NCBI RefSeq assembly: GCF_040869045.1
Contig: NC_090319.1
Span: forward strand, 378,463,601-378,527,600
Origin: Eurosta solidaginis
Lineage: Eukaryota; Arthropoda; Insecta; Diptera; Tephritidae
Direction: 5' to 3'
Length of the DNA stretch: 64,000 bases
A model generated the notes under the pieces. The model made no database searches. It was not told where the DNA came from and worked only from the letters and a program-made list of their open reading frames with translations. This document shows positions 33,137-45,300 of the stretch, piece by piece; position 1 is the stretch's first letter; each line of letters starts with the position of its first letter. The translations under genes and the position numbers were made by a program.

Positions 33137-34257
33137 CAGCCCTATCCTCCATTTCGACTTGGATTGGAATTTTTTCGATTTGGCAATTTTGGTATTCTGT
33201 GTTCAAGTCTCTTTCGATCCAACTTCGAATCGTTCGATTTTACGTATTCTGCATTTCGATCGTAGTTGCGTTTTTCTAAGTTGCAAATTAGTTGGCGGAA
33301 AAATATTTTATTTTTATTTTTTTAACAATTTACAACAGAATTTTAACAAAAATGTATGTAAAACTGGTTAAGAAACGTAGAAGGCTTGATGATGATTGTT
33401 TTTTATATGTTTCCAGGTCAAAAACAACATGTCAATGTCGAAGTCCTTGGACATATTTGCCCCGCAAAAGTATCTAACACATACTTGAAAGCATCCTTAT
33501 TAAGTCGAAAGTTTTTTTTGAACCTAAATAAGAAAATAAGTCATTCAACTTTATCACTTTTAAGTTCAATTTCTTACAACTCGTCACTCATCTCAAATGG
33601 ATTACACAAATCTCGAAATATTTGCCTTTCCATTCTTGCCTGGCCATTTTCGTATGCGTTGCTTTCCAACTCCATAAAAAATGCCGCGGCTATTGATTCC
33701 ATTATAATAGACAGCTATAATTTCTGTCTGTTCGTTGGGTCCACTTATATGCCAAAGCAAGCTGCCGGAGTAGAGGAAGGTGAAGCGAAAACGTAAACAA
33801 TCCTTGCGGAAAGAATAAATAAATATTCATAAAGTATTTTTGGCCAGTCCAATGAAAATAGCATCCATAAAATTCAGAAGTCAACTATATCCGTGCAGGA
33901 ATCCGTTTTAACAAAACTTGGTGGCACGGCAGGGAATTGGCCAAAGGAACGACAAAAACACACTTACAATTATGAAAGCACTTTACTCAAAAAAGTATAA
34001 CACGGCGGCAATATATTCTATTGCTTTTTTTGTACAAAATGGTGTGGATAATAAAATATAAACGTTTATCATTGTTTTTTACAAATTTTCTTTAATTTAT
34101 TTTGTTCCAATGTTCAAACATTCCGTACAAACAGCTGATTTCGAAAAATCATTTGCTCTTCCTCTTTTCGTTGCGATTCCGTCGTAATGCAGAATACCCA
34201 ATTTCGATTAAAGCGGAGCGTAGAACGGGAACGTAATCGAAATGCAGAATAGGGGTG
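33137..34257 (-). mobile_element. Harbinger-like element, family E copy 2
   Basis: Ends are CAGCCCTATCCTCCATTTC and CACCCCTATTCTGCATTTC, with ATT on both sides (33134-33136 and 34258-34260). It is inverted relative to copy 1 and not interrupted. Minus-strand remnants near 33704-33580 read MESIAAAFFMELESNAYENG then MERQIFRDLCNPFEMSD, a Harbinger-like start. It is followed by decay and no DDE nuclease. Confidence 0.85.
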
Positions 34258-34351
34258 ATTGACGTAGGTAGATCACAGCGACATCTTCTCAGAAGTATCT
34301 TAAGTTAGTGGTCCCAGCACCTGCTTTTATGTCACGAAAGCTGGCGTGCAT

Positions 34352-34665
34352 CATTGTGAATCGAACTAAGTGTGATATCTTCTGCATAGACGTCAAAATT
34401 CCAAAGTGATTGGATCACCTGATTTGAATCAAACTAAGTGTGATATCTTATCTGTCAACTGCCTGACGGGATGTTCAATATGGCTACTTTTTAGCGTTTT
34501 GACAGCGTGTTCAATATGGCGGCGCATAGCGCCGGCTATCTTCAGCGGGTGATAGAAAGAGATACAGAATGAGACAGCGATAATCAATTACAAATCAGGT
34601 GATCCAATCACTTTCGAATTTTGACGTCTAAGCAGAAGATATCACACTTAGTTTGATTCACAATG
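34352..34665. mobile_element. MITE with CATTGTGAATC ends and ~75-bp TIRs
   Basis: CATTGTGAATCGAACTAAGT at the left and its inverse (ACTTAGTTTGATTCACAATG) at the right. The arms extend through GTGATATCTTCTGC and AATTTTGACGTC. The flanking 8-mers do not match. It is related to the 158-bp element at 52222-52379, with which it also shares a GACAG/ATATGGCGGCGCAT interior. Confidence 0.7.
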
Positions 34666-36141
34666 GTTTAATAAGTCATCGAATCCCGAAGGTCATTTGC
34701 AATCACGGAATTTCGGGATTTAAAAATAACAATCCCGAGACTTTTCAGGAACACCCAGAGACTGTTACCTTTTAATTTTGGTTCAAAAGTATTCACGTAA
34801 CGTATACATATATGAAAAATTTATTAAAACACATTTATTAAAAAATTTTTGTTTCCTTTGAAATCGAATCATTTAAATTTGTAGCAGTTCCTTAAACCAA
34901 TTAAAGATATTTAAATTTGCAATATGAGAACCCCAAGAATCCCCGAAATCCTGGGATTTTTTTTAAATGTAATGCCGGGATTTGGGACCGATGCCCAACT
35001 GTTTACCCAATGAAAAAATATTTCAGACAACGATTAGTAGAGATTTTAACGGCCTACAACAGCTTTGCAATAAGACCAACTGATTTTTTTGAACATTGTC
35101 CTTGACCTATTATATAGATAGGCAAGTTGAAATTTTCGCACCCCTTTTACGGCCAAACTATAAGTCTAAGGTATAAACAATTATATATGTATCGATAGGA
35201 TTTCTCAAGGAGCAGTGCAGTGCATATTAAAAAAATTTTTTTTTTAAATTTTACCAATACATAAGCCAACGCTATACGTGTTACTATATCGTGACGCTGT
35301 GTGTGTAAGGAAAGGAAAAGAAAGGAAAATAAAGTAGGAAAAAGGAAGAAAGTGTACACTACACTGCAGTGGCTGAACTTCAACCACTGGGCAACAATTT
35401 GCCTATTTTGGCAGTGTTACACCCCGTCCCTCCCACTTCGGTCTCAACCAGAGTTCAGTTTTTAAGTCGGTATAAATCTGAGACAGTTTGAATCAAGAAA
35501 TAGTGAGCATTGCCATCCTATGTGGAATTGATTTCACGATAATTCCAGAACTGTGTCGAGATTGTTTTAAAAATTATCTTTGAGCTATTTAGGTTAGTTT
35601 CGGGATTATTTTTGAGATATTTTAAGGGCTATGGCAGGATGATTCAGGAAAGGTTTTAGGGATCATTTCGAGACAATGTCGGGAATATTTCCCGATTCCA
35701 GATGATTTAAAATTTATGTCTGGCATAATTTCGGAATTGCCTTCGGAATCATTTAACTTTCGGGTAATTTAAGGATTAACTCAGAATTGTTTTGAGGAAT
35801 ATAAAGTGGACTTTTGTTAACCGTTCAGAATTGTTTTAATTTTATATTCGACTTTATTTTAGTGATTTTTCCAAATCAGTTCTGCATAACTTCGGAACTT
35901 TCCGGGCGCATTCCGAGGGTAAAAGTTGGTTTACAGTATTTCATGAGACATTTATGGTATGTTTAAATTCTTTATTTTATAAGCTTGTATTATTAGATCT
36001 TTAATGTACACATTTAGAATTTAAAATATCATATTGATGAATACAATTTTTACATGATATATAATTTTGGTGTGGAGTACAGCATTGCGATGATCGAGCA
36101 CAGTCAGTGAGTTCAGAATATTACGGCCACACTTGACGTTT
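34666..36141. other. intergenic 3' of Men, with degenerate repeat
   Basis: 34680-34990 has several ATCCCGA/TCGGGAT motifs. 35510-35920 is a degenerate tandem array. The Men 3' UTR must lie immediately left of 36142. No gene is seen. Confidence 0.45.
35510..35920. repeat. degenerate tandem array (TTTCGGGATNATTT units)
   Basis: Units such as GTTTCGGGATTATTTTTGAG, TTAGGGATCATTTCGAGAC and ATTTCGGAATTGCCTTCGG recur every 20-25 bp. They are roughly the complement of the 10940-11260 unit. Confidence 0.55.
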
Positions 36142-39100
36142 TTACAATTTATTACACCATGAGTAGACTTCCGGCACAGCTGGGGCGTAGTTCACATTAT
36201 ACATTTGGGATTTAATGTATTCGCATGTATTTTTGGGTTCTGGGAATACGGTAGCCAAACCTGCACAACGAGATTTTTAATAAATAAAATATATTTATAT
36301 AAGAATTTCTTAAACAATTGGGGTAATCACAGTTTCGTGTTAACTTTTTAAGCTACCAAGTGTTAACTTTGCCACCAAAATATGATTAACTTAAATGTTA
36401 AATCTAAGCTTACCTTCTTTGTAAGCATATTCAACAGTCGCAATAGCAATTTCAACAGAGCATTCAGTGATCTTTTCCAATGGAGGATACAGACTACCCA
36501 TAGCTAAGTCTTCGTCTAGGCTCAGTAACGACAATTTTTGTGCTGCAATAAGAAACATTTCTTCAGGAATGGTTTTGACGCCAGCAGCGATTACACCCAA
36601 TGCAATACCAGGGAAAATATACGAATTATTACCCTGACCCGGAGTAAAAGTTTTGCCTTTGTATGTAACAGGCGCGAAAGGTGAACCAGACGAGAAAATA
36701 GCTCTACCATCCGTATTGACATAAGCTTGCTCAGCTGTGCACTCAGCTTTACTGGTGGGATTTGATAGCGCAAAGATCACGGGTTTATCATTATATTCCG
36801 CCATTAAACGAAGAATTTCTGGAGTAAATGCACCACCAACAGCAGCAGCTCCCACCAACATGGTTGGCTTGATCTTTTGTACAGCCTCGAGTAGAGTATC
36901 GACAGGTTTATGCTCATGAGCAAAATGTAGTTTGTGTTCTGTTAAACCACCACTTGGCCGATTTTTAACAACTAAACCACGGCTATCAACTAACCAAATA
37001 CGATCGAGTGCCTCTTCGGCTGAGAGTCCTGCTCTCATCATTGCAATCTTGCAGAGATTTGCAATACCTAAAGCCGCTTCACCAGCACCGAAGAACAGAA
37101 CTTTGTTTTCCATGAGTGTTGTTTTGGTTAAACGTAATGAAGCCAAAATACCAGCAACAGCAACAGATGCTGTACCTTGGATGTCATCGTTGAATGTGCA
37201 ATAATGATCACGATATTTGTCTAATAGACGGAATGCATTACTATTTCCAAAATCTTCAAATTGTATAAGACATTGACGCCCGAAACGACGTACTGCAGCC
37301 TGCATAAATTCCTCAACAAAGTCATCATATTCCTGACCAGTAACGCGCTTGTGACGTAAACCAATATATAGGGGATCATCGAGAATGCTTTGTGTATTTG
37401 TACCCACATCCAGTGTGATGGGTAGACATTGACTGGGCTTGATGCCGGCCAAAGCGGTATACAGCGCCAATTTACCAACAGGAATACCCATGCCATTTGC
37501 ACCCAAATCGCCAAGACCAAGAATGCGCTCACCATCGGTGACGACGATAGCGCGGATATCGGTTTCGGGCCAGTTCTATATTTGATCACAAAAACGATTA
37601 ATGGACTTAAGTAGAAATAAATGTTCATACGTTGTTGGTCTTAGATAAAGTTTTTATATTTACTGATGAGGATGAGGAATGGTATCTTTGGATCATTTCT
37701 ATCACTGCGGCCTACAGGGACACCCAGGGACAGCACTTAGGACCATGGTCGGTAAACTTTATAGGAAGATTGGTCTCTCTAGTATGCGAGGTTTGTGGCG
37801 GGGCTTGAGACCGTGGAAATCTCACTCTCCACCAAAAGACTCCTTGCCTGCTGATGTTGATCTGCAACCAGAAGCTATCCCAGGAAATTTTCTCCTCTGC
37901 CAAAGAGATCGGGTCTGGCTGCCAGCTGCTGAACCATCGCGACCAGAGAGGCAGAAAGTTATAATCTGCTGGTACACAAACTGGCAGGTAGGCCAAGATA
38001 CTGTGTGCTGTTTAGAAGGAGGTCAAACAAAGCTTTTTGCTGTGTTATTTCAGCAAAGATGACATTACAACTGTTAGCCTTTAGGGCGACAGTGGAAAGT
38101 TATAGCTGAGCTCAGCATAAATATCACATTAAGATACATCCGAGTCGTCGCCAGCTCTCATCCGCGATATCACCGCCTGAGCAAGCCGCAAGATCAACTG
38201 TTGTATAATCAAGGATGTTCTGGGAATGCCTGCCTGGACCTCTTAGCTTTAAACAGTAAATATGAATAGATTTTCTTCTTTTTTTTTTTTTAATAGCGAT
38301 ACAGATTTTTGTGAAGTATTATCGATTAAGATAGTCCTTTTCCGGATATTGATGCGGTACGTTCCGGAAACTAGCACCATTGGTCAGCCCTACCCCTTGC
38401 AGGGTAGCCAAATCCTTCTGGCTGGAAGTGGATAGAAAGCAGTCCGCCGAAATTATTGGCAGAAATAGGAGAACATATTTCAGGCTCGGTCATAAGGATC
38501 TTTGGAGGATATTTCCGAGGTCGAAATTGGTATTTTCCGAAGGGTAAACGATATTTTTACGAAAATTCGTATGCGGTTAATATCGAGATATTTACATAAG
38601 TTTGGCAGTTAAGTATGAAGTAACTAGATGACTCAACCTCGTAATTTTCCATACAACTAATACAGCTAACAAAACTAACCATACGGCGGTTTATACTCCA
38701 ATCATCATTGAAATATGGCTCTACAAGAGCTCGGCTAGAAGAACTCGCCACGCAACTAGAGGTGGTGTCAGCATGGGCTAAAAAATCCGTATCCTAAGCC
38801 CTAGCACCCAGATAACTTTTTATTGCATAGTAGCTCGATGCGACCGTCAGCGAGTTCATTCACTGACAGCCCACGATCGACAACACAGCTTTATAGACCA
38901 GCGTTTTAATGGTCGCTTGCCTGTGAGAGTACGTATTAAACTCTTCCCCCAAATTACGTCATACCTCGAGCTCTTGACGGAATACCTTACCCAAGACCAA
39001 GCAATACATTACAATTCAAATATGTCTGCACACTTACCTTAAGCACTTCGTAAACATGTCCCTTATCCTTGATCGTAATATAGAGACCTTTCGGATGTTG

Positions 39101-39373
39101 GTATATCAAACTGAACTTTTGACACGCCAATCCAACTGTGGGTGTATAGACGAGAGGCATCATTTTGGCAATATCAGATGACAGCACTTTGTAAAATAAA
39201 CGCTCATTGCGCTCGGCCAAACCGGAGAGGTACATATATTTGTCCAAATCATTTTCCAAACGTTCGAGCAGAATTAGCGCGTGCTTCACTTGCTCTTCTT
39301 CAGTTTTCACAACGGCAGGTAATAAGCCTTGTAAGCCAAGTATTTGACGCTCTTCAACGGTAAATGCCAAACC
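36142..39373 (-). CDS. Men: Men catalytic core exons
   Basis: These three exons encode all catalytic and nucleotide-binding elements. Exon 39373-39038 (112 codons) begins [16 protein letters not shown] and ends at AAG|GTAAGT. Exon 37575-36414 (1162 nt) begins [16 protein letters not shown] and carries the metal and NADP sites. Exon 36260-36142 encodes the last 39 residues and TAA. The frame has no interruptions, and no inserted element lies within any exon, so the gene looks functional. Confidence 0.95.
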
Positions 39374-42300
39374 CTGAAAGAAAAGAAAATAAAATAAACA
39401 AAAGTAAACAAAACGTTGACTAAAAAAATATCAGTGATAAGGGAATCTTATATGACCTTCACTGAATTTATCAGCTCAAATTTGCAAAATGGCATTATCA
39501 TCAGATCTCGCCACATTATATACATATGAATATTTGTTTATATGCACATATGTTTGTATGTTCACATGTATCAGTAAATATTAATGCATGCACACTTAAT
39601 GATTATCATTTTAGAATCTAGACTTTAGATCATGCAATTTTTGAAAGTGTGACCGGCTTACGACTTTCGTGGGGTGATCATCGCTTTGAAACGATAAGCG
39701 TTGTCTTGAGAGCATGTAGAAGTATATGTACATATGTATATATACATATGGTCGCCCGCTAGCCAGAAGCATGAATGTGCAATTTTTCCGATTTTGTGTT
39801 AGAGTCCTCTTTGGATCACCCTTTAGATCCTCTAGGTTCTACTTAAATCTAGAGCTTCCTACGTACATGGAAACCCCAATAATTCAATCACACAAACTTG
39901 AGCCAGAAAAATGAATGTGGCACATTCATGTAGTACATTCATGTTTTTAGCTGGCAATAAGGTAATGATTTTCCTGTTTGTATGACACATTCGTTGATAT
40001 GGCTAAACAATTTTTGAAAAAAGTAAGAACAGCACACATTCGTATGTTCCGGTATACGTGCCTGAATGTTGGGCACCAACTCGTAACTCACCAAAACTTT
40101 TCGAGGTTCATACACAATTGTATGACGATTTTTTTTATTTATAATTATTTTACTCAGGGAGCTATAAAACTACACATGCGATATATATGCTAGTTGAGAT
40201 ACACAAAAGATGAGCTGTATAAGGTATTCTTCATAAAAAATTATACCGATGAGGAATTTTTAATAGCTGAATATCCGAAGAAAATATAGTTGTTTAATTG
40301 AAGACAAACCGATTTATTCGAAGCCGTTGCCTCTTCTCGAATCAAACTAAAATACTTGAAAAAGTTGCTTATATCAAAAGAATATCATTCTTTTTATAAT
40401 CTTGAGGGCAACGCTTTACCCAAACCCAATATATTAGAAGATTCTGATTCTGATGAGGAAAAAGAACTAGTTCTATGTTTGCAATAATATCTTAAATAAA
40501 AACACATTAGTGTATATGAAATAGAATTGAATGTGTACCTTTTTTCATTTACATACATACTTTCGATAAGTCAAAGTCACGGATGTTTTCCCAAGTACTG
40601 TGATGCTCCGAATCCCAATCCGCCAACGGAATTGGCCTAGCAGGTCTTGGCTTGGCCCTAACAATATTTAAAAATCAATCTGTAGTGATATTTTTACGTC
40701 TTTTGAGGTTAAGGCCATGACCACTTGGGCCAATTCTTATAGCGTATCTCGATTGAGCGCATTAAAATGTATAGAAAACATGAGTCGCATTACCTGATCC
40801 GACTACTTTTAATTTTTTGTATATGCTGTGTTAACAAAAAATTAGATCAGTTTTTAAAACTGTTGTTGTACCAGAAAAATGAATGTGCTAAATCTCGGAA
40901 AATATAAGGGATGCGAGCAGAAAAATTATCTCAGTTAAAAGAGCATAGTATGAGTATAATATATAATTACATTTCTACATTAGAAACTAATTCTTCTAAT
41001 TTTGAGTGAGCAATAAACTTTGAAACTCGATTTCCCAAAATTTTCATTTTGGCACATTCATGCTTCTGGCAAGCGGGCGACGATATATAGTAGGTACGGT
41101 ACGTATAAATGTTTATTCAACAAAACCACATACGCACATGCACACTAGCATATATGTAAGTATGAATGCTTCTCACATTAATTCACCTTTAAAGCCCGCG
41201 GCGCGACGGTTAAGGTTCAGTTTAAATATTTTCTTAAATAAATTTTTTTTTTTTTACTCTTATTTGTACATATAAATATAAACAAACATACCTGTACGTG
41301 GTATTTACAATATGCTATACTTTAGTTTGAAAAGTGCGTATAAGCAAAGTCGGGAATAGTGCAACAAATTTTTAGTGCACTCAGCAATCCGCTGCTACAA
41401 AGTATTTAATGGAAACGGGAACATTTTTCATGAAAACTTCCACTATCACTAAACAATTTGAAGACTGTGGAAAACTACTGATTTCGAACTTTGAATTGTA
41501 GGTTTGCTGGAAATGAAAGACTTATGACAAAATTTTATTTGTCAGAGACTGATAGCTCACATACCGAAACGCTGATTTGTATTGTGCTGATATGAATTTT
41601 CCCTAATATTGTTTAAGAACAGTGCTGCTCAAAATTTTTTATATGGAGGTGCGAATCAAAATTCATGTACAAAATCGTATGTGCACTGACTTTTTTTTTT
41701 TTATTTAAAAAAATATATTTAAAAAATTTTAATTGTTTGAGTTCGGAAAAAGTTGAATATTTGGTTTCATGTTACAAAATATTTGCTAACAATATTAAAT
41801 AAATAAATAAATGTAAGGCGCGATAACCTCCGAAGAGATCTAAGGCCGAGCTTCTCTTCCAATTTGCGTCGTGCTCCTCTTGATTTTTCCCTACAAATTG
41901 GCCGGACGGGACCTACATGTTTTATGCCGACTCCGAACGGCATCTGCAAGGCAGATGAGTTTTCACTGAGAGCTTTTCATGGCAGAAATACAATCGGAGC
42001 GCTTGCCAGACACTGCCGAGGGGCGACCCCGCTTAGAAAAATTTTCTTCTAATTGAAAAATCTTATTTCTAAAATTTTGATGTTGCTTTGCCCGGGAGTT
42101 GAACCCAGGGCATACGGTGTGATAGGCGGAGCACGCTACCATCACACCACGGTGGCCGCCAACAATATTACGTCAATAATTATATCACCAACATACAAGT
42201 GCCAATAAATTTAATTCCGAAAGTAGCTAAAAATTACATTGACCTCTAGCCTCAAGTTTTGTGGGAACATATTCTATATACATATATCGTCGGAATTTGG

Positions 42301-45300
42301 GTTTTCCGCGAATGTTGCATGGGAAATTGAATTTGAAAACTTTTGAAATGCTTAATTAGAGGGCTCCGCGTGGTTTGCTTTAAATTTGCGTTCAAATTTA
42401 CATACATATATTACAAACAGAGATTACAGAGGTGCTGAAGTAACATTTGAATTTAATAAAATGTTTAACAAGTAAATGATAAACATGGTTACTTTACGGT
42501 TCCTCGCACATCCAGTCAAAAAATGTCTTACAACCAAGAAAAATAATATACCGAATTGAAATAAAAAGTCACAGAAATTACCCCGTAAGGAGAATCTCTA
42601 GTTCAAAATAAGTGTATTTCTACTGCATTCTGAACCACTAATAGTTCGCCATCTATCTCTTTTACATATTTTCAACTGGCGAATTTAACATGGCGATGTC
42701 CTAGGCGGTGGAAATTATCCCCGCTAGTTTAACTTTTCACTAGTTCCTAACTATATAAAAATTTCTTTTTGGTATTTTTTCGATAGTTACGTACTAGTGG
42801 AATAGTGTTGAGAAAGAGGCATAATCATATGAAGCCGCAGCTCGTTAAAGCTGGTAGCAGTTTTTTTGTCGATTTTATAACTGAAAATCTAGCTATTAAC
42901 GAACTTATACTTATTTGGCACTCTAGCTCTAATTCTGAACCAGAATTTTGTATCACTAGTTACTGACTTTACTTGAGGGTAATAAACTAATATCATATGA
43001 AGTTAGAATAGGCTCCTCTTATTTTGGTACAGTTTTGCTTACATTCTTTGCTCATATGCCCCATATATTTCAGCTCCGCGGTCAATTATCTATTTTAATT
43101 TTATTTATGAATCAATTTTGATTACAAATTTTTTTCAGTGCTATAATGTTTTTGAATAATTTTTATTTGTCAAATTGTTAGTGCAAATTTTTTTATCATA
43201 CACAAGTGCCTGAGCTTCATACGGGAGTGCTTTTTCTTGGCACTTTCATAAGAATTTCGAGCATTTTCATATGATTCGAAATTATATATGAGGGCATAAG
43301 GGAGTGCTATGAACATTTTTTTTTGTATTCAAAGTGTGAATTTGTGCCTATGATTCAGGGCAAAACAAAAACAAAAGTGCTACAAGTGTATACGCGTTGA
43401 GCAGCTCTGTTTAAGAAAGTAAAACTTGTATTCATCCTGAATTTTTCTATCATAAGGATTTCCGGATGATTTATTTTTAACCAGCATTTTTGGAATTCCG
43501 AATTGGCGAACATATTTCTCAAGAGGAAAATAAATTTGCTTTTGGAAAAAACTTATTTTTATTTAAAAATACAAATTAATGTGATGAAAGTAAAAGTATG
43601 TATTTTTATTCTTAAAAAAATTTTTGCAAATTAGCAATTGACAAACAAATGTTTTAAAAGAAAAGCAGTTTGTTTATGATAAAACTTATTTTTATTTGAA
43701 GACTTGCTTTCTTTCGCAAATAACAGTATTTAACATGTGCATGATACATTTTTGGATTCTTTAAAGTTTTTCGAATTAGCCATCTAATTTTTTGAACAGA
43801 AAAGAAAATAGTTTTTGAAAAAAATATTTTTATGTAAAAACCAAAGCTTTTTTTATCGAAATTATAAGACTACATTTCAATTTTTTTTATATATTTTGAT
43901 TTCCTAAATTTTCTTCAAATTGGCCGTTAAATTTTTGAAAAAAAAAGTATTTGTTAAAAACAAAATTTTTTTACAAAAGTATTTATGTACTTATTTTTAT
44001 ACATCTTAAATATGTGATTTGAAAAAACTTACTTTTCTTCAAAGCTAAACAATAAAAATATTTTTTTTTTAACGAAAAAAACGGAAATTTATTTTTATTG
44101 AAAAACAAAGGGTTCTTTTAGCAAAAAAAAATATAATTGTTTTTAAATTCTTCAATTCTTAAATTGTTCTTTTTTATATTAATTTTGTTATGGGTTTGTA
44201 AAAAAACTTATTTTTATTTAAAAACAAATATTTCTCTATCGCAAGGAAAATCATACATATTTTTTGAACACCTAAATTTCTTTTTCGAAATGGCCAAAAT
44301 GTTGGTTAAGAAAAGAGATTGATGAAATTTGGTATGTAGTTTCCTGGGCGCTCATCTCAGATCGCTATTTAAAATGAATGAAATCGGACTGCAACCACGC
44401 CCACTTTTTCGATATCGAAAATTTCGAAAAACCGAAAGTGCCATAATTCATTACCCAAAACGAATATAGCGATGAAACTTGGTAAGCGCAAAATAGAAAA
44501 TTAGCAAAATTTTGGACAATGGGCGTGGCACCGCCCACTTTTGAAAGAAGGTAATTTGAATTGAATTTTTGCAAGTCGTAATTTGGCAGTCGTTGAAGAT
44601 ATCATGATGAAATTTGGCAAGAGCGTTTCTCCTATTCCTGTATGTGTGCTAAATAAAAATTAGCAAAATCGGATGACGAACACGCCCACTTTTAAAAAAA
44701 AAATTTTTTAAAGTCAAATTTTAACAAAAAATTTAATATCTTTACAGTATATAAGTAAATTATGTCAACATTCAACTCCAGTAATGATATGGTGCAACAA
44801 AATACAAAAATAAAAGAAAATTTCAAAATGGGCGTGGCTCCGCCCTTTTTCATTTAATTCGTCTAGAATACTTTTAATGCCATAAGTCGAACAAAAATTT
44901 ACCACTCCTTGCGAAATTTGGTAGGGGCATAGATTCTATGACGATAACTGTTTTATGTGAAAATGGGCGAAATCGGTTGAAGCTACGCCCAGTTTTTATA
45001 CACAGTCGACCATCTGTCCTTCCGCTCGGCCGTTAACACGATAACTTGAGCAAAAATCGATATATCTTTACTAAACTTAGTTCACGTATTTATCTCAACT
45101 CACTTTATCTTGGTATAGAAAATGGCCGAAATCCGACTATGACCACGCCCACTTTTCGATATCGAAAATTACGAAAATTATGAAAAATGAAAAAATGCCA
45201 TAATTCTATACCAAATACGAAAAAAGGGATGAAAACTTAGTAAAATGGGTGTGACACCTACCATATTAAGTAGAAGATAATGAAAAAGTTCTGCAGGGCG

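Noticed and set aside
29896..34257. Segmental inverted duplication of host DNA
   Set aside because: The mirrored blocks begin and end at CAG...CTG termini with 3-bp duplications, which identifies separate transposon insertions.
37679..38062. 127-residue + strand frame inside a Men intron
   Set aside because: No recognisable domain, lies in an area of decayed repeat, and sits within an intron on the opposite strand; not enough to call a gene.
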